From contig OY821770.1 in the NCBI GenBank assembly GCA_963682175.1, positions 13,050,501-13,114,500 of the forward strand: a stretch of 64,000 nt of DNA, written 5' to 3'. The DNA is from Triglochin maritima (taxonomy: Eukaryota; Streptophyta; Magnoliopsida; Alismatales; Juncaginaceae). A program made the translations under genes and the position numbers. Every line of letters starts with the position of its first letter. Positions within the stretch are counted from its first letter, which is position 1. Positions 36,483-48,915 of this stretch are shown piece after piece. The notes beneath the pieces were generated by a model that saw nothing but the letters and a program-made list of their open reading frames with translations, was not told the DNA's origin and ran no database searches.

Positions 36483-37900
36483 TACCTAGTTGTACAAGAA
36501 AATAGAATGATGACCAGTTGACAACATAAACAAGGGGAAATGTAACATAGAAAATACCATTTGTATCTCGATCAAATGAGACAAATATGCAATCGCAGTA
36601 CTAGACATCTTCTTGAAGAATTTTTGTCGCACTTCAGTCCTTTATTTTGAAAAGGCATATCAGCCAAAAAATCCTGGATAATAACTGAAGATTTTGTAAT
36701 TAGGGGAGAGAAACTAGACATTACAGTTTGAAGTGTCAGATAACATAGTCAGCAACATCTTAATTAGAATATGGCACATCACCCTCTGAATTAATCAAAC
36801 AGCCAAGTGACAACTACATAACAATCTGAGAGAAAATTTGATTATTTGAAGCTTGATATCTTATAAATATATTAATGAACAAAATCCAAGCCAAAACATT
36901 GGCTTTAACTAGAACGTAAAAATAAAGCAGGAGCCACAGATACACAGTCTAAAATCATAATGCAGACTTGACTCAAAGTGTGAAGCCCACCTAAGCTAAG
37001 CATGACTTCGTTGCAATCTAATTATCCCCTAATAATAGAATAAAAAACTGATTTAACGTATTATTAGGTTGAAATTTGGATCACATGAAACCAAATAGAA
37101 GGGAGAATGTTCAAAGGGTCCTTGCAGTTGCACCATATTAGCAGCAATACTCAGAAGAAAAAAGAACAAAAATCAAGGTCTTTATTAAATGCAACACTTC
37201 TCCAATGTTTCAAAAAATAACCACAAACGCAACTAAGGACATGTTTGGATAGCCCAAAATACCATGGTTTTTGAGGAAAACTATATTATTTAGAAAAATA
37301 CAGTTTTCAATCATACAGATGCGTTTGGATCACCCTGAATAATGTATTATAAATCTACATTTCTTGCTGAAAACACGTCTTTTGAAAAAAGAGATACTTA
37401 TCTGTTTCTTAAGAAACCTTTGAGTTTACAAAAAAATACCAAACACAATAATACGTATGATAATGTATTTTCAGAATACATTATTAAATTGGATGCCATG
37501 TTGAAAAGTGCATTTTCTAAATCAAAGATTTGAAACATTTAGTTATCACCTAAATTTAAGAACAAGCCACCAACTTAGACTCAAGAAACAGTAACACCAA
37601 CAAGCATCCCACCAACACAACCACCCAATATTCAACTTTTTTTGGGTTGATAATCACCCAAAACTCAACCTTATTCCACAAAATTCGAACGCCAAAGCCA
37701 TCAAAATCGAAACTTTCAGTAACAGAATCGACCATAAGACATGTTCCAGACCAGAAAAAGACAGCCAAACCATACCAGAGTCGAAGCTTTTCCTTGCGAG
37801 AAGACCACATGCGGCGAGGCAAACAAATCCAGCGGATTCGACAAAATCGGAACTAATTTTCTGGGGGTTTTGGGTTCGTGCAGGAGAGATCTTTAGGGAA
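36483..37900 (-). promoter_or_regulatory. ATG4 upstream region, probable 5' UTR with intron(s)
   Basis: Non-coding AT-rich sequence. A possible 5' UTR acceptor (CTAG|GTA) lies 3 nt before the ATG. A G-rich stretch near 37860-37900 looks like a first exon or transcript start. Frames at 37556-37856 on both strands show no recognisable protein. Confidence 0.4.
37240..37550 (+). repeat. MITE-like repeat, copy of the 11.5 kb repeat
   Basis: Begins with ACATGTTTGGATAGCCCAAA and contains the 32-base block CGTATGATAATGTATTTTCA + GAATACATTATT (37453-37484) shared with 11468-11499. A weaker copy of its end (CAACTTGAAAAAAGTATTT...AAAACCTTTAATT) is near 30763-30821. Confidence 0.5.
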
Positions 37901-38499
37901 GAGTGGAATCTAATAAATCCACAAGCGTGTCTCGATACGAAATCGGAGTTTTTTTTTTAACTTTACTTTTAGATTTCTTCTTGCCCGATTCGGTTGGTGC
38001 ATTTAATTTCGAGAGTTTAACTTGGAATTAGTTGTTAGAAATAAATTTCTTAGAAAACATTAAGAGCCAAAATTTAATCAAGAGATACACAAATTCTATA
38101 TAAAATAACAATAGTATATCCTTAGGCGAAAGTTTCTTATCATTTTGATTTTTTATCTTTGATAATTTGACCTCAAACAATGGAGTTTCTGCCTGAGTGG
38201 TTTTTTACTTGAGAAAGATATACTGGAGAGCAGGGGCAGAGATTAGTGCAACACAAGTGGGTCCTAGCTCCTCCCCCCAAAATTTTAAAATGTTAACATA
38301 CACCCTTAATACTTAGGTTAATTTCAACTGAATTGCTAAACATTGTTGGAAAACTACTTAAATCGTCCGTACGAATTATCATTTTGTCATTCTATCATTT
38401 TTACTTATATAACTCTTCATTTCACTCTCCTAACACCACTCTTTCTTCATATTACTCTCATATTCATCCAAAAACATGTCTCGGAAGCCAAGAAAAGAG

Positions 38500-38625
38500 T
38501 CAGCGGACGCCCCAGACTACTCGAATATGGTAAAATGCCTCGTTTAGTTTTTTTTAAATATTTTTTTGAGTCGGGCGTCCGCGGGAGTTGCCTCCCCACA
38601 GGGGGCGTCTCCGGCAGACGCCCCT
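38500..38625. repeat. Left subterminal GGGCGTC/GACGCCC repeats of the MULE
   Basis: Copies GGACGCCCC, GGGCGTCCGC, GGGGGCGTCTCC and CAGACGCCCC, mostly in intron 1 of the PMD gene. The same motif forms an array near the other end of the MULE (51287-51462). Confidence 0.7.
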
Positions 38626-38626
38626 A

Positions 38627-38663
38627 TATTTTCTATTATTATTATTATTATTATTATTATTTA
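38627..38663 (+). repeat. (ATT)n microsatellite
   Basis: Uninterrupted ATT run after the GC-rich repeats, within the PMD gene intron. Confidence 0.9.
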
Positions 38664-41198
38664 ATTTTATTATTTAAATTGATTTTAATATGTGATAATT
38701 GCTAAATAAATTAATTATTAAGTTAATAATTGGTTAAATTAGTTGAGTAATTAGTGAAATTGACTAATTATTAAAATTAGTTTCATTGATTGATCAATTT
38801 AAAAATTAAGTAATTTAAATCCACTAACGAAATTGAATTTCTAAAATTTAATTACTAGTCATCGGGTTACCGTGGAAGAAAAGGAAAATTAGTTCCCTTA
38901 CGCGTTGTATATAGTTTAACTGTTGAGTCATGTCACTGTCATCCACGTACATGAGGTATTTCTGCTTCAGTTAGGAGAGAGAGATATTTTACGTCGTCGT
39001 CAGACACGTGAGGATTCTTTCGACGACGAGGATGATTCAGATGAGGTGGAGAGTCACGACGAGAGTGACGATGGTGGTCGGTATGGCTTGGAGCCGCGGG
39101 AGGAGGCGAGACGACAGTATGGTAGAGGACGGGGCGACATGGTAGTCATTCTTCGGCTAAGTGGGTCATTCGGAAGGGTCAAGGTGACCGATTTGTAACC
39201 AGTGATTCGAGTTCGTGCACTACAGACGCGCGAGCTCAGAAGAAGAAGAGGGTTGAGGATGATTCTTGGATCGTGACTGGTGTGATGCCCGGTGGTTTTT
39301 TAGATGGCAGCGTCATTCTGAGTTTTGGAGGCCACATCGCCAGACGCATTTGGGAGGGCGAGGATCAGAAGGTTCTGAAGTGCCATAATCGGCACAGAGC
39401 CTGTACTACATTGCAGGCTTGGCGTTCAGTGATGACTGATGATATGACAACGACCATTAGTGATAGCGGATTGGGTCACTTGCCTTACAACATGTTCTTT
39501 TGCCTTGACATGTCGTTGATTTCGGCATTTGTGGAGCGGTGGCAGCCTGACACCAACACTTTCCACTTGCCTTTCGGAGAGATGACGATGATGTTGCATG
39601 ACGTCTTCCAGATTCTGCACATTCCTGTGGAGGGTCGTATGGTCAGTGCTTGGGCATTGACGTCTGAGCAGAAGATTTATGTATCAGAGTTGCTCAGGGT
39701 CAGCGTCGATGGTCTTGGGCGAGATAGCTCATTTTGGAGTGGCAGTGGTGTTAGCATCAGCGTTGTGGACGACTGTTGCAGACGGGGACGACCACCACAG
39801 ACTGAGGATACGTAGATGACTGCCTACCTCTTCTTGCTGCTAGGCTGTGTCTTTTTTGTCGACAAGAGTGGTTGTAGAGTCAGACCACGCGACCTATTGG
39901 AGGCGAGAGACCCATATACCATTGGTCAGTACTCATGGGGGTCGGCGACGTTGGCATATTTCTATCGCCAATTGGGGATAGCGAGCCATGCTGATTGTTC
40001 TGGCATTACGGGTTGTCTTACGCTGCTACAAGCTTGGATATATGAGTATTTTCCTGCTTTCCGCCCACATCGAGAGCGGAAGATCATTGAGGATGGTCAT
40101 CCTCGTTCGTGTATGTGGGTTGTCCGGACCGAGGGACGACTACATTCCATTCGTAGGCGGCTAGATCAGATGACTGCATCACAAGTATAAATTATATATC
40201 ATTCATGTTTATTTAAATTTTAAGTTTATTATTATTAACGTATAAACATTTAAGTGGAGTGGTTGTCGTATGGTCCTGAGCCTGTTGTAGTTGTGTCGAG
40301 AACTACATATATGGGTGTTATTCGTTACCGGGATATCACAAAGCCTTATTTACCTGATCGCGTGTTGCGTCAGTTAGGGTACGTTCAGGTGATTTCGGTT
40401 GACATCCCGACGCCAGAGCATGTAGTACGGTCTGCGATTGCGACGACGTACGACGTTAGGCAGAACTCTTCGAGCGCGAAATTGGTTTGGAGGACATTTA
40501 CGAGAGTAGGCCGACTTCACCTGGACGATTTGAGACGTAGTCGCGCCCCCTCCACTTGTGATGCAGATTATTTGCAGTGGTTCGGTAGGTCCTCACATCC
40601 AGTTATCGTGCGTGGTACCATTCCGAGACCGAAGAGACCACTAGATAGGACATGTGGCGATGCAGTCAGTTTATCTAATTTAATTTTAATTTGTAATGTA
40701 TATTTTGTTTTTATTGTTAATGTACGCTAATTTTTATGTTACATACAGTGGATGAGTAGGGAGATACGGTATACGCAGCCGTTCTTGTGACACAGGGACC
40801 GGATGCCGAACGAGGAGACGAGAGTTGCATGTACAAATTTGGATGACCTCATTGAGGAGTGGAACAGTTAGTTGGGCATTTCGGACCAGGATTCGGATGA
40901 TGAGTTGTAGTTGGCTTGCACATTATTTATTTTATTATATGTTGAATTGTTACTACATTTGTTGGTGTTTGCTTATATGTTGTACTCTTATTATTTATTT
41001 CTGACGAACATGTATTCTCCATATTTGTTTATCTGTCGTATTTTTAGTACGTTTTTCTCACGAGCATATCATAGACATGTTTGGTATATGTAATGGAAAT
41101 TAATTTTAAAATCTGATAAAAGAACAACACGATATAAGTACAAATACACGATATAATCGTCGATATATTATACATTACAATTGCATTACAAATTACAA

Positions 41199-41815
41199 TC
41201 ATAATGTACTACGTAACCGGTTCCAATACGCTCTCATACTTTTGTACTCTTCCTCCCATCCAACAACACTCTCATCTCGCATTTGAAACCACAGTGTCGC
41301 TATAGGAGGTACTGGGAATCCCTTGGCTAATTCTAAGAGAATTAAATGTTTGTAACTCCCTAAATAAGCAATGACCAACTCTCTGACTGATCTCATCATG
41401 GCAGACATACTCTCCCAAGGTAGCACAGTAATACACAAGTACAACGAACCATCCATTCCCACTGAGAAATACATAATTGCACACTTCTAAAAATTGGCAA
41501 TCGGGACAAGTCGGCCCAAACCTCAATATAGTGATCTTCGTCACAAGGTCCCCCGCCCTAATCAATTCGTTGATGAGCCTGTACTACATTGCCGTAATAG
41601 ACATTCTCATAAATAGGATGCGTACCTATCTCATTAGAAATCGCATGACGGGCGTACAACCAATTCTCTTGACCACCATGAAAGACATTGGCAACACATC
41701 GAAATCCACAGTTGCCATTAGTACGTACGTCATTCCACCTCTCTAGAAATGGTAAAATGATTCCTGGCAGTCTATCAACATATGGGAAGTTATCCACGTC
41801 AATCCGTCCAGACAC
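41199..41815 (-). pseudogene. OTU-like cysteine protease domain, C-terminus of the MULE transposase
   Basis: The frame from 41815 reads GIILPFLERWNDV and NGNCGFRCVANVFHG, the catalytic-cysteine box of OTU deubiquitinase-like domains (D-G-N-C-G-F-R), then ENWLYARHAISNEI. After stops near 41558-41500 a second frame (41474-41199) carries the C-terminal part with SYKHLILLEL, where the catalytic histidine lies, and GFPVPPIATLWFQMRDE. In plants this domain is often fused behind MULE transposases; here a GRPRGKLTRRDPSAFEYVE linker precedes it. Exon start after TATAG at 41817. The frame is broken in the middle, so it is inactive. Confidence 0.7.
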
Positions 41816-43114
41816 TATAAGATGGAAAATAGCAATTCATTATATATATTAATAACAATAAACAACTAAGTAATAATAGTAACAACAAACATATCGTCAT
41901 ACCAGATCTGACGCCCATGGTTACAGACGATCGAGACGAATTGGAAGACTGACCACGACCCCTGCTCCCACTACTGGAAGACCGAGCACAACCTCGCTCA
42001 ACATACTCAAAGGCACTCGGGTCCCGACGTGTCAACTTTCCCCTTGGTCGACCTCGTACCTTAGTATTTTCAGCAGGTTCTTGATAGTTCGACTGATCCG
42101 GGTGTAACAGTGCGTATAACATACGAGAGACACTACGAATTACTGCAGGGTCGCTCCCCGAAATCTCGTCAATAAGCTTCCAAAAATGCTCGACGTCTTG
42201 TGCTGACTGATCCACAAACTCTGACATCTGGACTCCTTCTCCAACGACAAGTGTTTTCTAGAATGGATGAATATGATCTAAATAAATTCCATCACCTGAC
42301 TCAATACAATCGTGCATGGTACATGCACAAGGAATGTCATGTGATGTCAGAAAAGCACCCCCGCAATGATATTCAACTTGATTGCTTAAGTCATGCATTC
42401 TCTCTCAATTCCTGAGTCAATAATGACAAGCAGTGATGCGAAACTCGACCATTTATATGTTGATACAAAGCACCTATGTAGTTTGTCAAATTTCGACGTC
42501 TCGACTCTTTAAGAAAGTTCTGAATATTCGTCAGCTACATTTCAATAGTCGCGTTCACGCGGTCGAAAAGAGTATCCAGAACTGCAGTCGATGTAGTGAT
42601 CCACTATTTCAGAGCTAAATGAGTGTTTTCCACCCTAAAGTTCGTAGTGTTGCCGAAATGAAGAACTTTGTTCATCCAATTCAACACAAACTTTTCTTTG
42701 TGCACTAACCACGTGTCTTCCAAATACATTGTGAGAACTGGCAAATCCTGAAAAGTATCTTTCAGATTATGGACTACTTTATCGTACTCGGTCTGTGAAG
42801 CAGAAAACATGACTCTCCTCTAGTTTCCACGCCTCAAATTCTCTGGAAACTGCTTGTTCTTGCTGAATACGTGGTATGCGTAGTTGTACACGTCTTTGTT
42901 GATATTCCATGTGCAAAGTAAATGAGCAGACTCAGGAAAAACCTCTGCCACTGGTCGCATCAGACCTAACTCCCAGTCCGTTATTATTACAGTCGGGCTG
43001 ACAGTATCCAATAACAGATCTCCCAACTTCTCCAACACCCACCGGTAACTAGACTCGGTCTCATCCTTCATAATGACATAGCCGATGAGAAAGTTCATGT
43101 TTGTTGGAGTCACT
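41816..43114 (-). pseudogene. MULE transposase, catalytic core and C-terminal half
   Basis: Continues the frame cut by element B: GVTPTNMNFLIGYVIMKDET, then VIITDWELGLMRPVAEVFP (second catalytic Asp; TDRE is usual) and HLLCTWNINKDV. An in-frame TAG at 42817-42819 and another at 42604 interrupt it. Decayed sequence follows. A further frame (42227-41900) has the EISGSDPAVIRSVSRMLYAL and RGRPRGKLTRRDPSAFEYVE linker typical of the transposase-OTU proteins. A GT donor lies near 41906. Confidence 0.75.
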
Positions 43115-44671
43115 TGATTGATCTCGTTTTATATTTAACCGCAAGTGCACGGCCGCGTTGAAGCGGTGGCAAATACGGGTCGTCCACTGGGAGGTGTGTC
43201 GACACTTGGTTTGTGCGAAGGCGAGAGGTAAAGAAAGGGAAGAAAGGTTGGTTACACTAAACTACACTAAGGTGCAAATGGAAATGGAAGAAAAACAAGA
43301 AAACTAAACCCCAAAGGGGGTAGAGAAATAATGTGAACACAAAGAAGTGTGTGTGTGTTCATTAAGCTCCTCACAACATGTAGTGCATGAAATCATAAAA
43401 CTACATCCAACTTTGCCTCTACATGAATTAAGATAAGACTACATCATTAAAACATACAAGACAATAATTGGAATGAAGCTACATGAACTCAAGTATAAAG
43501 ACTATACCCTACTATTCCTCCACATGAATTAAGATTTCACTACATCATTAAAACATACAAGACATTAGCTAAGGTAAAGGCAACAAGAGCTCATACACTA
43601 CAAATTGTGTTTCCAATATTAACTTCATCCATATCCTAACATTATCATTCCCCATAAAATAGGTCCACTAATCAAAGCATAAGCTAAGCTTCATTCAAGA
43701 GCATTAGCATATCAAAGATAAGAGTGAAAACCCATTAGATGGTTATGGAAATCATATAAAGCTCAAGGGATAAAGATAACACACACTTAATACACTACAT
43801 GATTATATCACATATTTCTCCACCCCCCAAATGGGGATGGAACTACTCACTACTCATTACACTAACTATATTAGCAAAAGAAAGCATAATACTGAAATGA
43901 AAGTTAACTAAGAAGGCAAGAAGCATTAAAGAAACATAAAAGGAAAGGAAAGACTAAACAAACATGCACAAATTAAAAGACAAGATTGAAAGAAACTAGA
44001 AAAATTATTTTATTAACAAATGACTCACATTGAAGATAGCATTCATCTCCACCTTGAGTTTTTGCTTCAAGGCTCACTCCTTAGTAGAGAGAATACCACC
44101 AAGCAATGGGTAATTACAATGGAAGGTGAAGAGTTCTATTTATAAGCATGAAAAAAGCTAATCGGGGACAATCCCCCGATGTGGGACTAAACCAATACCA
44201 AAAATAGACTAAGAATACACTAATACAAGCCCAGCACAAATCTTAGCGGATCTGGAGACATATGGACCGCCAATTAGCGGTCCAAGACCGCCAATTGGCG
44301 GTCTATAAGCTTTGGATTCATCTGGGATTTGTTGTGGGCTTTGCGGGTGGTCTTTGTTGGTCCTGGATGCATCTACTTGGTTTGTTGGAGCTCTGACCCG
44401 AATCGAATTGCCAAAATACTCCCCATGATTGTGTGGAGTTTCCTGGTTTGCTCTTAGGTCCTTCTGTCTTACGATCAGGTCCTTCTGTCTTGCATCTTGG
44501 TCCCCAGGTCTCACAATTAAGTCATTTTCCCTGCTTTTGGGTCCTTTCATGGCTCTTCTCTTCAAACCTCTTTATTTCTGAAAACTAAACATAAAACTCG
44601 TCACGTAGCATTGCTTAGGTGTAAGATAATGGATATAAGATACAAATATAAGCATGAAATGATGTCAATCA
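43115..44671 (-). repeat. Element B 3' LTR
   Basis: 1557 bp, TGATTGATCTCG...GTCAATCA on plus. Palindrome GACCGCCAATTGGCGGTC at 44286-44303, with a CCGCCAATTAGCGGTCC variant just before it. Confidence 0.9.
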
Positions 44672-46266
44672 AATACCCCCACACCTAAGTTTTTGCTAGT
44701 CCCGAGCAAAACAAAGAAAGAGAAAAGCAAACGAGAAACAAGAAATCCAAACTCACTTTCGTAGGAATCACGGTTGCACTTAGCACGTGCAACAAGCCGT
44801 TAAACATCTTTGTTGCCAAGGAGGAGGAGTGTTGTCTCCTGAGGGTTTTCAGCGGATATACCCACAAAATCCGAACAAGATGCATTATTCAATCTAGACC
44901 TCGACTCGTTGGAAATATTTTGTCGATCAATGGACGCGGTAATCCTACGGGCCGACTCTATATAGGTAATCAGTCCACACCTAGCCTAATAAACCATTCG
45001 TGCAAGTTAAATAAGGAATTAAGTAAAAGACATGGACAACCTCAAGATCCTCAAGTGATACAAAGTGTAAGGTCCATTAAGGTTCTTATTTGCATTACCA
45101 TTTTTTTTCTTTTTGTTTCTTTTCACACAATTTTTTTTTCTTTTTATTAGTTGGAGCTTCATTCTCCCAGGGTCAGATTTCGTGCATCATTGCCCATGAG
45201 GACTTACACTATCACGTACACCTTTCCCCAAATCTCCACATAGGGCAATCCCTACCACCCGTGTAACGGGAGTTCGGTCGGCGCATCCCAAGTCAGATGA
45301 CTCGAAAGCACCAGGCACAAAGTCCCCTCAGACCTACTTTCCCGAGTGATAGGAGCCGTGCGAGAAGAGAGAACATCTACTCACTTATTTCTTATCTACA
45401 CATGAACCAAAACCCCTACACTAATGTCTCACAACAAGATTAAGAGGGTCCTTGACTACAACAAACTTCCTAAATTAACAAACACGAATTATTGACTCAC
45501 TAGGTTCAGGGTGGACTTCTTTGAATGTTTGAGCACTGAAACCCTATGATTACTCACCCCCAAAGGAAAACTGGGGTGCATCCTAACGACTCGATAAATC
45601 CTAAAGCCACGTACTAGATATCCTAATGATTCAAGTTCAAGACAATTTTGGGAGCTTTCTTTTTACTTTGCCTCTCAACGGTTTTGCACATGCTAAACAC
45701 ACGCAAAACCCACAAAACATTTTCTTTCGAAAACACATGAAGATTTTGAAAGAAATGTGAAAATTTTGAAGCACTAGGCAAGCAAAAGAAGACAAGTCAC
45801 CAAGGATCATGACAAACAGATATATCGATATTAAATGCAGCACACTAACATGACCCTAACAATGCAAACAAAAGAAAGCAAAATCAAAGAAAAGACTCGA
45901 CTATGTACACACGTAAAACACCCCCCACACCTACTTCATGCATTGTCCTCAATGAATGTGAGCAAAAGACTACATGGATTTATGCATGAAACAGAAGAGA
46001 TCTCACCAACGTGAAGTACAAAGGGAAGTGTATGGCTATGTTGATGGACACAACCCAAATTCCCTCAAAACCTGTGAGATGCTAAAGAAAGGGTACAAAT
46101 ACGTGAAAGAAATGGAGCCCAAATACACAAGGGTTGGGGCTCACAACAATCGATGCTCACTGAAGGAGTCTTTTATTGAACTCTTTTTTTTATATATAAC
46201 TATGTACAAACATAAGTTCCCATCTTCATTTGTCAAAAGACATCAAATGGGAACCTCAAGAGTGGG
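44672..46266 (-). other. Element B 3' non-coding internal region
   Basis: 1.6 kb between ORF stop and 3' LTR without a supported gene. It aligns in long blocks with 17571-19120 of element A. Purine tract next to the LTR reads TTAGGTGTGGGGGTATT on minus. Confidence 0.75.
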
Positions 46267-47817
46267 TCAATGCACTTGGAAAGGGAACATGACACAACGC
46301 GGGGCCAGAATACTCATGCGTGGGCCCCCTTCACAAAGAGCACCGGATGAAATGAGAGGTTCGTGAATTGGACGCAAATGCGTCTCATTCAAAGGATCAA
46401 ACTGAAAGAGCTTGAACCTCTCAAGAGTTTGGGAAATGAGGGGCAACGGAAGAAGAGTTTCTCCTGTTGCGCTGCTGAAGTTATGATCGTCAATCCAAAC
46501 TCTCCAACCAACAGGCTGGTGCGTCGGAACGAGGTCAAGAACCTCGTTAGGCATATCCGACACACCAAGCGAACAAACAGTGGGTCTCATACCCAAGGTA
46601 TCCTCCAAGGAACTCCTAATACCCTCATGAGCAATGTAGTTGTTTGATGTTTCATCATTTCCAAGATGATCAGGAACAATAGTGAGAGGCAAACTCTCAT
46701 CAGGTTGTTTGAAATTGAGGGTACTAGGGAGCTCTTGCTCCACCAGAGGTGAGTCCTTAAGAGGCACAACATGAAGATCATGTGGCTCAAGGGCCACGGG
46801 ACAAAAAGATAAGGCACAATCCTGTGCCGACTCATAATAAAGCTGGTCCAAGTTATTCTCAATTTGAATCAAATCCTCCACTAAGTGATCGTGAATTGAA
46901 ACCCCAAGTCCCTCAGACTGACTAGGAGTTTGACTTTGAAAGGTTGTGCTTTGAATTTGTGGTTGTGATGGTGGTTCGATATCAAAAGATGAATCCTCAT
47001 GTTGACAAGAAAAGTTACCCTCCTCACGTTCATGGAATTGTTGTGTCATCTGGCTCACTTGCATTTCCATGGTTTGCAAGGAATTCAAGTTGGACTTCAA
47101 TAAGTTTTGTGTGGTTTCCATGAATGTTTGGAGAGTTTGTTTCAAGGAATCAGGTATGCGGTCAACGATGAGGTCCAAGTCAGAGCTTGGGAAATTTTGG
47201 GGTTGGGTGTTGATGGACTGAGAATGAGTCCAATGATTTGAAGTGGGGTGTTGGTAGAATTCTGGGTATTCGGGAGGAGGATACTGGGGTGGAAATGATG
47301 TATAAGAATTTGAATACGAATTGTCTCCCCACGAATCCATCCCTCTCGGGTTGTACGCGGATGCGTAATGGTCATAATGAGCATTTTTGGAAAAAGTGTG
47401 CTCATACTCAGTCTCAGGGGCAATATAAGGACATTCCCCTATAACATGATCACTCAACCCACAACAGTCACATGGTACGGCTACTGGAGCCACCGGTGCA
47501 CCCATGTCATCTACCACATGCATGAAAGAGGCTAAAGGTTCTTGTAATGTCTCAGATTGATGACCAACATATGATCCGACGTAACTAGATGGTGGTCTAG
47601 CAGTCGGTGCCTCTCTCATACTACCCCAATATGAAGATTGCTCAGACACATAATTAAGATTGTCCCAACTATACAGGGTGTTAGTCTGAGCCACCCCAGG
47701 ATGCATGGGTCGGGAGTACCAGGGAGAATCCTCCTGGTCCCAAGAATGATATGGATGGTCGCCCATGTAACCATCCATCACAAGAAAAACTCTCGAGTCG
47801 ACCACTCTCACCACCAC
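46267..47817 (-). CDS. Element B ORF: gag-derived protein without capsid or protease
   Basis: Intact 516-codon frame. A canonical zinc knuckle CDCCGLSDHVIGEC lies at residues 116-129 (C116, C119, H124, C129), followed by a proline/tyrosine-rich part (FPPQYPPPEYPEF) and a predicted helix (TFMETTQNLLKSNLNSLQTM) matching the helix after the knuckle in element A. The C-terminus (LVPTHQPVGWRVWIDD) matches A's LIPMHPPIGWRVFFDE. The capsid core before the knuckle and the protease between helix and C-terminus are absent, as if both had been cut from an A-type protein. The decayed copy in element C has the same layout, so this is an established family rather than a single deletion. Function unknown; nucleic-acid binding is likely from the knuckle (inference). 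It may start at Met14 (VMDGYMGD). Confidence 0.85.
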   Translation of the reverse strand: MVVRVVDSRVFLVMDGYMGDHPYHSWDQEDSPWYSRPMHPGVAQTNTLYSWDNLNYVSEQSSYWGSMREAPTARPPSSYVGSYVGHQSETLQEPLASFMHVVDDMGAPVAPVAVPCDCCGLSDHVIGECPYIAPETEYEHTFSKNAHYDHYASAYNPRGMDSWGDNSYSNSYTSFPPQYPPPEYPEFYQHPTSNHWTHSQSINTQPQNFPSSDLDLIVDRIPDSLKQTLQTFMETTQNLLKSNLNSLQTMEMQVSQMTQQFHEREEGNFSCQHEDSSFDIEPPSQPQIQSTTFQSQTPSQSEGLGVSIHDHLVEDLIQIENNLDQLYYESAQDCALSFCPVALEPHDLHVVPLKDSPLVEQELPSTLNFKQPDESLPLTIVPDHLGNDETSNNYIAHEGIRSSLEDTLGMRPTVCSLGVSDMPNEVLDLVPTHQPVGWRVWIDDHNFSSATGETLLPLPLISQTLERFKLFQFDPLNETHLRPIHEPLISSGALCEGGPRMSILAPRCVMFPFQVH

Positions 47818-48892
47818 GAGACTAAGCTCGCAAAAAGTGCTCGACTCGACCCTAAAACGCTACCAGAGAGTGTAAAGGGGAGGAGACTATAACGTAGAAG
47901 AAGGTGAGAAGAAGATGACTCAGAGGAGAAGGGAAGAATCCTTAAAGCTAGCGTGGGTAACGGGATCAGGAAGAAGCCTAACTAGCAAGCACGGCTCAAA
48001 CAATGTAAGGCAATGGGTCCTTAAGCTAGACGACGCCTAACTTCGAGGTCACTAGCCTCGACACGCCTCACCTCCCTACAACGAGGACCACAATGTCCAG
48101 CAAGTGATACCAGATCCGGAGATCCCGTACCTCCTACTATCGACAAGGTAGGCAACGCCGATCAGGTCATGACGGTCTCGACTAGATTACTCTCCTAGTG
48201 CGTCCGAATTCCTTAGGGCCAATGTCTACTTGCTTTTAGTTAAGGCTTTATTACGAGTGATTTTTGGGGCCAAGGAAAGGGTGATGAAATCCCCCACCTT
48301 ATCTTTTATAGGACAGCCCCTCCTTAGTAGCGATTTGATCCTAGATCTAGCAATCAATCGCTCCAATCAAACGCTCTCTCACTCTTGTCCTGATGCAATT
48401 CCTACTAACTAATGCATGGGCATACGAGATGCATGAATGAGTGTACGAAATGCGTACCTCACGCCAACACTCAACAACTGAAAATAAAGCTAAAAGAAAA
48501 GACAACTATATGCCTAAGTCAATACATGATGCGTGACCTAAACAAATAAGAACGTCTAGTCTTTTGCTTTGGATTTTAGGGCGAAGTTGATTAATGGGGG
48601 AGTGATTAATGATCTGGGAGCAAACCAGAAGTCAAATCATGCAAAATAGGGCTCCCAGATAACACAAATTACAAAACTAACTACCAGAAAAAATTTGAAA
48701 GTAGGAAGCCCTCACCAGGCCGCCAATTGGCGGTCTCCAACCGCTGATTGGCGGTCCTTTTAGGTTTTCTGTTCCTCAAATTTGTCCAGCAGCCTCCCCT
48801 TGATCCAGTAGTTCCCTGAAACTATGAAAAATTGGAAACAAAAAATTAAAAACCCCTTGAATCGTCCAAACCAACGTCTGGACAGAGCACCT
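47818..48892 (-). other. Element B 5' leader
   Basis: About 1.1 kb between PBS and ORF with no supported gene. Aligns with 22307-23282 of element A, including a paired palindrome motif (CCGCCAATTGGCGGTC at 48721-48736 and CCGCTGATTGGCGGTC at 48741-48756). Confidence 0.6.
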
Positions 48893-48909
48893 CCCCGGCA
48901 ACGGCGCCA
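48893..48909 (-). promoter_or_regulatory. Primer-binding site of element B (tRNA-Asp)
   Basis: Minus-strand TGGCGCCGTTGCCGGGG, identical to element A, 6 bp inside the 5' LTR. Confidence 0.85.
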
Positions 48910-48915
48910 AAAACT

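Larger units (their letters stand above)
38476..40910 (+). pseudogene. Plant mobile domain (PMD/MAIN-like) gene in the MULE
   Basis: Exon 1 38476-38529 (MSRKPRKESADAPDYSNM, GT donor); likely exon 2 from 38971 with an acidic stretch (DSFDDEDDSDEVESHDESDD), then the PMD core: GGHIARRIWEG, GHLPYNMFFCLDMSLISAFV, ERWQPDTNTFHLPFGEMTMM, then DKSGCRVRP, YSWGSATLAYFYRQLGIAS and LLQAWIYEYFP. A further exon from about 40254 has YRDITKPYLPDRVLRQLGYVQ, and a short last exon ends at 40910. PMD proteins include Arabidopsis MAIN and MAIL1, linked to silencing and genome stability, and many copies lie in transposons. Defects: a frameshift near 39130, an in-frame TAG at 39813-39815, and stops in the last exon (near 40787 and 40869). 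Confidence 0.8.

Noticed and set aside
37556..37822. 88-codon frame upstream of ATG4 as an N-terminal extension
   Set aside because: Does not resemble ATG4 and is not in a spliceable arrangement with the exon at 36482; probably 5' UTR/promoter.
39273..39815. PMD frame as a separate functional gene
   Set aside because: It continues in frame after a single stop and with further PMD exons, all within the MULE boundaries, so it is part of one broken gene.
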